A DNA stretch of 8,804 nucleotides from the NCBI GenBank assembly GCA_036835375.1, contig DAITMB010000169.1, positions 1-8,804 on the forward strand. Reading direction: 5' to 3'. This document shows positions 1 through 5,520 of this stretch, piece by piece. The notes under the pieces were generated by a model. It saw only the letters and a program-made list of their open reading frames with translations, was not told where the DNA came from and searched no databases. Within the stretch, counting starts at the first letter, position 1. Every line of letters starts with the position of its first letter. Source of the stretch: JANQTF01 sp036835375 (GTDB lineage Bacteria; Bacteroidota; Bacteroidia; J057). Made by a program: the position numbers and the translations under genes.

Positions 1-176
1 ATGATCTGGCCCCTTGGGGCTTTTCATGGCGACTTGGTCTGGGCGCCTCTTATCCCTTTTCGGGCGAATCCAGAGGTTTTTTTGAGCTGCTATGGACGCG
101 CGGCATCTCAGATTATCGCTCAGGATCTTCCTGGCAGCCCGAGTCGTTGGGGATTGTGATTGGGTGGATGTATTGA
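1..176 (+). CDS. C-terminal fragment of an outer-membrane beta-barrel protein (5' end outside window)
   Basis: The frame whose first complete codon is at base 3 is open from the window edge to a TGA at 174-176, giving 57 residues without a start. The residues alternate in the way outer-membrane strands do, with stretches such as WRLGLGASYPFSG, GFFELLWTRGISDY and LGIVIGWMY. The protein ends in aromatic Tyr preceded by Trp-Met, typical of a final beta strand recognised by the BAM insertion machinery. The pattern of a Gly-rich strand, a Phe-Glu-rich strand, 'TRG(I/L)(S/T)D' and a terminal 'GIVIGW' strand resembles the C-terminus of small PorT-like outer-membrane beta-barrel proteins of Bacteroidota. 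Frame 1 is also open to 159, but its translation shows no such pattern. The substrate or function of the barrel cannot be told from this fragment. Confidence 0.7.
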   Translation, partial: DLAPWGFSWRLGLGASYPFSGESRGFFELLWTRGISDYRSGSSWQPESLGIVIGWMY

Positions 177-179
177 TCA

Positions 180-221
180 TTGATCTGTCGTGGCGGCATA
201 ACGAGATCAACAGTCCGACAG
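180..221. repeat. Inverted repeat just after the beta-barrel stop
   Basis: TTGATCT at 180-186 is the exact reverse complement of AGATCAA at 204-210, with a 17-base loop. An overlapping alternative pairs CTGTCG (185-190) with CGACAG (216-221). The structure begins four bases after the stop of the beta-barrel gene, so it may be a 3'-end hairpin. No T-run follows, so it is not a convincing intrinsic terminator. Confidence 0.3.
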
Positions 222-238
222 CTAAGCAGAGCGCCAGC

Positions 239-255
239 AGATACAATTTGTATCT
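239..255. repeat. Perfect 17-base palindrome between convergent genes, possible bidirectional terminator
   Basis: AGATACAA and TTGTATCT are exact reverse complements around one central T. As RNA it would fold as a 6-bp stem with a 5-base loop. It sits 12 bases beyond the stop of the prolyl isomerase gene and 62 bases beyond the beta-barrel stop, where a shared transcription end would be expected. The stem is AT-rich and no clear T-run follows on either strand, so a protein-binding site is an alternative. Confidence 0.35.
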
Positions 256-267
256 ATTCTCCTATTC

Positions 268-858
268 CTATCGCAGATCAGCGAATACCTTGGGCGCATC
301 AAATGCCTCAGCGACTTCTCCATTTCGGATGATGGTGATGGCTTCAATTGTGTCATTGCGCTGGACCTTGTACACGTATTCGAGGCCTTGAGTCACGTAG
401 CCAAACACATTGTAGCTGCCGTCCAATACGGGTTTAGGAGCCATGGTGAGGTAAAATTGGCTGCCATTGCTGCCAGGACCTGCATTGGCCATCGCGAGGG
501 TGCCCGCGACATTGTGCTTGAGATCGGGATGAATCTCTTGACGAAATTGGTACCCAGGTCCTCCGGTGCCATTGGCTTGCGGATCACCGCCTTGAATCAC
601 AAATCCCTTTTCGACCCGATGAAAGGTCAACCCATCAAAGTAGGGTTTACCACTTGATCGAAACGTGTTGGAGATACTTCCTTCTGCTAGCCCCACAAAG
701 TTGGCCACTGTGAGCGGTGCCTTGTCCACGGCCAGCCGAACATACACCGTCCCATACTTGGTCCGGATCCCTGCAAAGAGTCCTTCGCCGAGCTCAGGGT
801 GTTGAACAGCAGGCTCACAAGCAGACAACAAGAGCATCGCCAAAAGTAACGTACGCAT
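268..858 (-). CDS. Cyclophilin-type peptidyl-prolyl cis-trans isomerase, lipoprotein
   Basis: This is a 196-residue prolyl cis-trans isomerase of the cyclophilin family, likely helping protein folding at the cell envelope. The ATG at 858 is chosen because it gives a compact lipoprotein signal: Arg2, a Leu-rich core and the lipobox LSAC with Cys14 as the lipidated residue. In-frame starts at 903 and 990 would only add unsupported residues in front. The cyclophilin core runs from about residue 30 to 185. Visible motifs are FHRVEKGFVIQGGDP (79-93, with the catalytic-type Arg81, plus Phe86 and Gln89), MANAGPGSNGSQFYLT (123-138, Phe135) and VLDGSYNVFG (144-153). The positions matching Trp121 and His126 of human cyclophilin A are Val144 and Tyr149 or Tyr150 depending on gap placement; such changes are common in bacterial members. 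The gene stands alone, divergent from the histidine kinase gene. Its substrates are unknown. Confidence 0.93.
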   Translation of the reverse strand: MRTLLLAMLLLSACEPAVQHPELGEGLFAGIRTKYGTVYVRLAVDKAPLTVANFVGLAEGSISNTFRSSGKPYFDGLTFHRVEKGFVIQGGDPQANGTGGPGYQFRQEIHPDLKHNVAGTLAMANAGPGSNGSQFYLTMAPKPVLDGSYNVFGYVTQGLEYVYKVQRNDTIEAITIIRNGEVAEAFDAPKVFADLR

Positions 859-1040
859 TCCGGCGGTCACCTTGGGGAAAGTATTGTGAAGAAGAAAATT
901 CATGGAAAACTTGCGGTTGGGAAGGAAAAGAAAGCCAGTGAAAACGGTTGAGAAAGCGAATCTGTGGTCGAAAATAAGTAGGATTCCCATTTGAGCGCAG
1001 AAAAACTCTGCAAAACCAACGGCTGCTTCGACGAAGGTAG

Positions 1041-1071
1041 TTGTGGCAGGGAAGCCATAATGCTAAGTTGT
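1041..1071 (+). promoter_or_regulatory. Candidate Bacteroidota-type promoter for the kinase/regulator pair
   Basis: The Bacteroidota housekeeping promoter has TTG near -33, then 19-23 bases, then TAnnTTTG near -7. Here TTG (1041-1043) is followed by 20 bases and TAAGTTGT (1064-1071), which matches 6 of the 8 positions of the -7 box counting the two free ones. It would start a leader of roughly 40 bases before the ATG at 1118. The match is partial and such short motifs occur by chance. Confidence 0.3.
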
Positions 1072-1100
1072 GCGTTCTCGGAAAGCAGGGTTTTTTTTGC

Positions 1101-1105
1101 AGGAG
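1101..1105 (+). promoter_or_regulatory. Shine-Dalgarno-like site supporting the kinase start at 1118
   Basis: AGGAG lies 12 bases before the ATG at 1118. It favours that start over the in-frame GTG at 1070, whose 16 extra residues would be partly encoded by a run of eight T. The spacing is long for an ideal site, and many Bacteroidota genes lack one. Confidence 0.35.
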
Positions 1106-1117
1106 TTACCTAAAAGT

Positions 1118-2191
1118 ATGTCAGGAGCGCAGCGCATCCATTGGAGTATCAACTTGTCGGGACATTTCCTCTTGTGGGGAGTGGCCTTTTGGATATTGTG
1201 TCCGGCCCCATTGGGCTTGGGCGCATTTACCTTGGCGCGCTTCGAGCCGGGCGAGATGCTGCTGTTTTTTCTCTATGGATTTGTCTTGAATGTGTTGCTC
1301 TTCTACGGATTTTCGCTCTCACCCATTCCACGATATCTGGGGCGCAACTGGATCGCAGGACTCGCCCTCAAAAACACGTTGTGGTACTTCAGCTTTATTG
1401 TACTGGAAAGTGTACTGGATGTCTTGTTCGAGGCTTGGGCCTCAGGCAGGGCCGCAGCCTCAATGCAATACCCGGCGTGGTCCTTCTGGGCCTGGGTCTC
1501 CACCAACCTCGTGGTCAGTGGCCTGGTGCTGTTCGCTGCCAACCTTTACAGCTTCACCGCCTCATGGTTTCGCGATCGCGAGCGGCAGCGGGAGCTAGAA
1601 CAAGAGAAACTCCGCGCAGAACTCAAGGCGTTAAAGCACCAAATCAACCCCCATTTTCTATTTAATGTGCTCAACAGTCTGTATGGACTAGCCTTTCAAA
1701 ACGAGGATGAACCCACTGCCGAGGGCATCGCCAAGCTCTCCCAACTCATGCGCTACATGCTCTACGAGAGCAATGACACAGAGACATCCCTAGAAAAGGA
1801 GCTAGAATATCTCGATAACTACATCTCGCTCCAGCAACTTCGACTCAATGCCAACACCGTGGTAAAAATAGACATTCATGGTCCGGTGGTAGGAACCTCC
1901 ATTGCGCCGATGGTGCTGATTCCATTCGTCGAAAATGCCTTCAAATTTGGGATCAGCACGGCACACGAGTCATTTGTCCATATCTTTTTAAGCGTCGATG
2001 AGCAAGAATTGGTTTTTTGGGTTGAAAATAGAATCCATGAAGTCAACACGCCCGAGGGCCTAGACGAGGTAGGGGGCATCGGGCTAGCCAATTTACGCAA
2101 GCGCCTGGAGCTGGTCTATCCCGGGCGATATCTGCTCCATACAGGTCCGGAGGGGCCGATCTATCGAGCCAAATTAACCATTATCCTATGA
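1118..2191 (+). CDS. LytS-family membrane sensor histidine kinase
   Basis: This 357-residue protein is a sensor histidine kinase of the LytS/YehU group (His_kinase family, PF06580), embedded in the inner membrane. Four hydrophobic segments are seen at about residues 11-33, 47-66, 79-103 and 122-146, followed by a charged Arg/Glu-rich linker (151-172). The phosphoacceptor region is HQINPHFLFNVLNS, with His179 in 'NPHF' as the expected phosphorylated residue. The ATP-binding half has an N-box around PFVENAFKFG (Asn273) and a G-box GGIGLANLRKRL (319-330). The N-terminal membrane unit has no recognisable ligand domain, so the signal is unknown. The stop overlaps the start of the next gene as ATGA, indicating translational coupling with its LytTR regulator. 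An earlier in-frame GTG at 1070 is possible but less likely. Confidence 0.93.
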   Translation: MSGAQRIHWSINLSGHFLLWGVAFWILCPAPLGLGAFTLARFEPGEMLLFFLYGFVLNVLLFYGFSLSPIPRYLGRNWIAGLALKNTLWYFSFIVLESVLDVLFEAWASGRAAASMQYPAWSFWAWVSTNLVVSGLVLFAANLYSFTASWFRDRERQRELEQEKLRAELKALKHQINPHFLFNVLNSLYGLAFQNEDEPTAEGIAKLSQLMRYMLYESNDTETSLEKELEYLDNYISLQQLRLNANTVVKIDIHGPVVGTSIAPMVLIPFVENAFKFGISTAHESFVHIFLSVDEQELVFWVENRIHEVNTPEGLDEVGGIGLANLRKRLELVYPGRYLLHTGPEGPIYRAKLTIIL

Positions 2192-2898
2192 AGCTGATGC
2201 GATGTGTGGCTGTGGACGATGAACCGCTCGCGTTGGAGGTGATCCGAAGGTTTGTAGACAAAGTACCGGAGCTTGACCTCATTGGTGCATTTAGCAACCC
2301 GATGGAAGCGATGCAGTGCCTTCGCAATGAGGAGGTGGAGCTTTTGTTTCTAGACATTCATATGCCTGATCTCACTGGTTGGCAATTGCTAGAGAGCCTC
2401 CCCAAGCCGCCGATGATCATTTTCACGACGGCCTACTCTCAATATGGAGCTGACAGTTATAACGTGGATGCGGTGGATTACCTCCTCAAGCCCATCCCTT
2501 TCGATCGCTTTCTCAAAGCTGTGAACCGAGCGCTTCAGAAGCAGAAATCGGAGCAAACTACTGCCAAAGACCAGCGGGAGGACGAAGCGTCTTATTTGTT
2601 TGTCAAGTCGGATACTCGGTTTTTTAAAGTAGATTTTCAGGACATTCTCTACGTCGAGGGCATGCGAGATTACGTGGCGGTGTACACAGGCAAGCAGAAG
2701 ATACTGACGCTGATGAGCATGACCAAGATGTTGGAAAAATTGCCTGCTGAGCAATTTATGCGTGTGCACAAATCCTTTATCGTCGGCGTAGCGCACATCG
2801 AAATGGTCCAGAACTACCGTATTCGCATTGCCGGAAAGGAGATCCCCATTAGTAACTCATATCGAGAAGCATTCCAATCGTTTATGGATCAGACCTAG
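2188..2898 (+). CDS. LytTR-family response regulator transcription factor
   Basis: This 236-residue regulator has an N-terminal receiver domain (about 4-120) and a C-terminal LytTR DNA-binding domain (about 136-234). Receiver landmarks are the acidic pair Asp10/Asp11 in AVDDEP, the phosphoacceptor Asp56 in LFLDIHMPDLTG, the Thr80/Thr81 switch region in IIFTTAY, and Lys101 in LLKPI. LytTR landmarks are the FKVDFQDILYVEGMRDYV stretch (146-163) and the conserved FMRVHKSFIV (190-199). LytTR proteins bind DNA through beta-strand and loop contacts, usually at pairs of direct repeats. The start overlaps the kinase stop by four bases, so the two are almost certainly a cognate pair. The following peptidase gene begins 56 bases downstream with no evident terminator between, making it a possible target or operon member. 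Confidence 0.95.
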   Translation: MKLMRCVAVDDEPLALEVIRRFVDKVPELDLIGAFSNPMEAMQCLRNEEVELLFLDIHMPDLTGWQLLESLPKPPMIIFTTAYSQYGADSYNVDAVDYLLKPIPFDRFLKAVNRALQKQKSEQTTAKDQREDEASYLFVKSDTRFFKVDFQDILYVEGMRDYVAVYTGKQKILTLMSMTKMLEKLPAEQFMRVHKSFIVGVAHIEMVQNYRIRIAGKEIPISNSYREAFQSFMDQT

Positions 2899-2954
2899 CT
2901 AAATTCGCAGAAAAGCACGTTTTTACTCAAGATTTTTTTAAAAACTTTTTTCAA

Positions 2955-5435
2955 ATGATTACAACATCACTTCTTTTTCTATCGAGATGGAGTCGCTATC
3001 TATTTTCCGCGCTGCCTCTCTATCTTGCACTCCTTATGACAGAATCTCAAGCACAGGAGAAGCTTACGTATCAGGTCCCACCAGCGGACATGATATCTCT
3101 CATTGATGCCGCACCTGCTCCCACTGTGAGCTTGAATCGGATGCTCACGTGGATGATTTTGGCGCAGACGCCGAGCTTGCCTTCCATTGAGACACTTGCT
3201 CAACCTGAACTGCGCTTGGCGGGTCTTCGCATCAATCCCAGAACCAACGGTCCCAGCAGGGGATCCCATGTGGTGGGACTCACCTTACAACAAATGGAGA
3301 GCGGCACCCAGTATCCCGTCGAGGGCTTGCCTGCTTCCCCCCAGATCAATTATTTGCGCTGGTCTCCCGATGGGATGTATGCGGCATTTACCCACACCAC
3401 AGACAGTGGCCTACAGGTGTGGATCTTGGATGTAAACAAAAAAACTGCCCGTCAGCTCGCCGATGTCCATGCTAATGCGGCCATGAGCGGAAGCCCGATC
3501 TCCTGGCTTCCAGATAGTAAAAGTCTGCTTGTGAGAAGCATTCCAGACCGTGTGGAAGCCCCCCAGAGACCATTGGTGCCCGATGGGCCCGTGATTTCTG
3601 AAAATGCAGGAGAGGTCGCTGCCGTGCGCACCTATCAGGACTTGCTCCAGGATCGCTACGACGAGGAAATATTTGCCTATTATGCGACTTCGCAGTTGCT
3701 GGAAATTTCCATCCAGGGCCAGATAACACCGCTGGGACAACCTGATCTCTACCTGTTCGCTGAGCCTTCGCCAGATGGAAAGTACTTATTGGTAGAGCGC
3801 ATCGCGCGGCCTTTTAGCTACTTGGTGACCTATGGCCGTTTTCCGCAAGAAATTGAGGTGTGGCAACGCAATGGCACCCTGCTTCGCTCCATCGCTTCCC
3901 TCCCCAATGGCGAGACGATTCCCAAGGGGTTCATGGCTACCCGTGAAGGCCCTCGCAATGTAGAATGGCGCTCTGATGTGCCTGCCAGCTTGTATTGGGT
4001 AGAAGCGCAAGATGGCGGAGATCCCGATGTTGAGGTCGAGGTGCGGGACAAACTATATCAGCTTTCGGCACCGTTTCAGGGAGAGGCGAAGCATGTGCTC
4101 GACTTTGCCCTCCGTGCAGCCGGCATCACCTGGGGGAAGGGAGACCTCGCTGTGGTGCAGGAATATTGGTGGAATACTCGCCGGATCGTGTCCAACTTCT
4201 TTCAGCCAGATGCACCCGAAAAGGGGAAAACGCTTTTGCACGACCGCTCCTGGGAGGATCGTTACAATGATCCCGGTAGTTTCGAAACGAAGCGCAATGA
4301 GGCGGGCTTTCCAGTTTTACTGACTGATCGGTCGGGCAAGCACCTTTTTTTGACGGGAGACGGTGCTTCGCCCGAGGGCAATCGGCCTTTTCTGGACCGA
4401 TATCACATCTCCAGCGGCAAGTCAGAACGCCTTTGGCGCTCTGAAGCCCCTATGTACGAATACCCGGTGTATGTGGTGGACACTGAGATTCCTGTGCTTT
4501 TGTTGCGGAGAGAATCCAAGGTGGACCCCCCCAATTATTCTCTCCACAACCTCAAAAAGGGAGATTACCGAGCGATTACTTCTTTTCCACATCCCTATCC
4601 GTCTCTCCTCAACGTGGAGAAGCAGGTTCTGCGCTATGAGCGCGCCGACGGGATCGCCCTCAATGGCAATCTCTACCTCCCACCTGGCTACCAGCCCGAA
4701 GTGCATGGCCGCATTCCTGTCTTGCTTTGGGCATATCCGGAGGAATTCAAGAGCGCTGATGCCGCTGGACAGGTCCAAGGTTCGCCCTACCAATTCATTC
4801 GTATCGGATGGTACTCGCCTTTGTTTTGGTTGATGAAAGGTTATGCGATCCTTGACGATCCCGGCATGCCAATCATTGGCGAAGGCGATGCCGAGCCGAA
4901 TGACAAATTCGTGGATCAACTGGTGGGCAATGCCAAGGCAGCCATTGACCACCTGGAAGCAATGGGGATCGCAGATCCTGCCCGCATCGCGGTGGGAGGT
5001 CATTCATATGGCGCTTTCATGACCGCCAATCTGCTCGCTCACAGCGACCTGTTTGCTTGTGGAATTGCCCGAAGCGGTGCATACAATCGCACACTTACTC
5101 CCTTCGGATTTCAGTCGGAGGAGCGCACCCTGTGGGAAGCCCCCGAGGTGTACATGACCATGTCGCCTTTTTCTCACGCCGACAAAATCAAAGCGCCAAT
5201 TTTGCTCATACATGGTGCCGCTGACAATAATCCCGGTACCTTTCCGATGCAGAGTGAGCGGTTTTATCATGCGTTGAAGGGGCATGGTGCCCGCGCGCGT
5301 CTGGTCATGCTCCCCCACGAGAGTCATGGCTATACCGCTCGTGAATCAGTGCTGCATATGCTTTGGGAAATGACCACGTTCATGGACAAGTACCTTGGTG
5401 ATGGAGCGCCTTTGACACCTCTGAGCAAGGACTGA
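2955..5435 (+). CDS. Secreted S9 family serine peptidase, glutamyl-endopeptidase-like (S9D)
   Basis: This 826-residue protein belongs to the prolyl oligopeptidase clan. It starts with an export signal (hydrophobic stretch about 15-28, probable cleavage after SQA at 31-33), so it acts in the periplasm or outside. The segment PELRLAGLRINP (84-95) and the active-site motif GGHSYGAFMTANLLAH match the S9D group, whose plant chloroplast members cleave after Glu. The middle (about 100-560) is the expected beta-propeller, with blade-like repeats such as LRWSPDG and AEPSPDGKYLL. The C-terminal alpha/beta-hydrolase (about 570-815) contains the triad: Ser684 in GGHSYG, Asp757 in HGAADNN and His791 in ESHGY. 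All three are present, so the enzyme should be active. The leader is T/A-rich with no Shine-Dalgarno site. The gene follows the LytTR regulator by 56 bases and may be co-transcribed with it. The exact cleavage preference is inferred, not shown. Confidence 0.93.
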   Translation: MITTSLLFLSRWSRYLFSALPLYLALLMTESQAQEKLTYQVPPADMISLIDAAPAPTVSLNRMLTWMILAQTPSLPSIETLAQPELRLAGLRINPRTNGPSRGSHVVGLTLQQMESGTQYPVEGLPASPQINYLRWSPDGMYAAFTHTTDSGLQVWILDVNKKTARQLADVHANAAMSGSPISWLPDSKSLLVRSIPDRVEAPQRPLVPDGPVISENAGEVAAVRTYQDLLQDRYDEEIFAYYATSQLLEISIQGQITPLGQPDLYLFAEPSPDGKYLLVERIARPFSYLVTYGRFPQEIEVWQRNGTLLRSIASLPNGETIPKGFMATREGPRNVEWRSDVPASLYWVEAQDGGDPDVEVEVRDKLYQLSAPFQGEAKHVLDFALRAAGITWGKGDLAVVQEYWWNTRRIVSNFFQPDAPEKGKTLLHDRSWEDRYNDPGSFETKRNEAGFPVLLTDRSGKHLFLTGDGASPEGNRPFLDRYHISSGKSERLWRSEAPMYEYPVYVVDTEIPVLLLRRESKVDPPNYSLHNLKKGDYRAITSFPHPYPSLLNVEKQVLRYERADGIALNGNLYLPPGYQPEVHGRIPVLLWAYPEEFKSADAAGQVQGSPYQFIRIGWYSPLFWLMKGYAILDDPGMPIIGEGDAEPNDKFVDQLVGNAKAAIDHLEAMGIADPARIAVGGHSYGAFMTANLLAHSDLFACGIARSGAYNRTLTPFGFQSEERTLWEAPEVYMTMSPFSHADKIKAPILLIHGAADNNPGTFPMQSERFYHALKGHGARARLVMLPHESHGYTARESVLHMLWEMTTFMDKYLGDGAPLTPLSKD

Positions 5436-5446
5436 GCAACCTTGCT
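5424..5446 (+). terminator. Small hairpin over the S9 peptidase stop codon
   Basis: AGCAAGG (5424-5430) pairs exactly with CCTTGCT (5440-5446) around a 9-base loop that contains the TGA stop at 5433-5435. No T-run follows, so termination here is doubtful. The larger hairpin at 5485-5520 may serve this gene as well. Confidence 0.25.
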
Positions 5447-5484
5447 TACCTAAGTTGACGCGACACATACTTTAGTAGAAAACA

Positions 5485-5520
5485 CACTGGCTCAGGCTTC
5501 CTCAGGGGTCTGAGCCAGTG
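5485..5520 (-). terminator. Intrinsic terminator overlapping the 3' end of the TPR kinase gene
   Basis: CACTGGCTCAG (5485-5495) and CTGAGCCAGTG (5510-5520) form a perfect 11-bp stem with a 14-base loop. On the minus strand the stem is followed by TGTTTTC, a short T-run fitting an intrinsic terminator for the kinase. The stop codon (5492-5494) and the last codons of the kinase lie within the structure. On the plus strand no T-run follows, but the hairpin lies 50 bases past the S9 peptidase stop and could still stabilise that transcript's end. Confidence 0.65.

Noticed and set aside
92..391. Plus-strand open frame of 99 codons
   Set aside because: It overlaps the beta-barrel terminus and the isomerase gene and shows no domain or signal.
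859..990. N-terminal extension of the prolyl isomerase to starts at 903 or 990
   Set aside because: The ATG at 858 gives a standard short lipoprotein signal with LSAC; the extensions place extra residues before it without any motif.
1070..1117. GTG start adding 16 residues to the LytS-like kinase
   Set aside because: The added residues are partly encoded by a T8 run, carry no motif, and the ATG at 1118 has an AGGAG upstream. The T8 run was also considered for slippage control, but it lies outside the chosen reading frame.
1141..1665. Plus-strand open frame of 174 codons inside the LytS-like kinase
   Set aside because: Its translation is Arg/Leu-rich with no motif, while the other frame has the full kinase motifs.
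2899..2954. Terminator or promoter in the gap before the S9 peptidase
   Set aside because: The gap has T and A runs but no GC-containing stem, and the best -7-like match (TAAATTCG at 2900) has no TTG at the right distance.
4422..5003. Minus-strand open frame of 193 codons inside the S9 peptidase
   Set aside because: It is antisense to a conserved catalytic domain and has no recognisable features.
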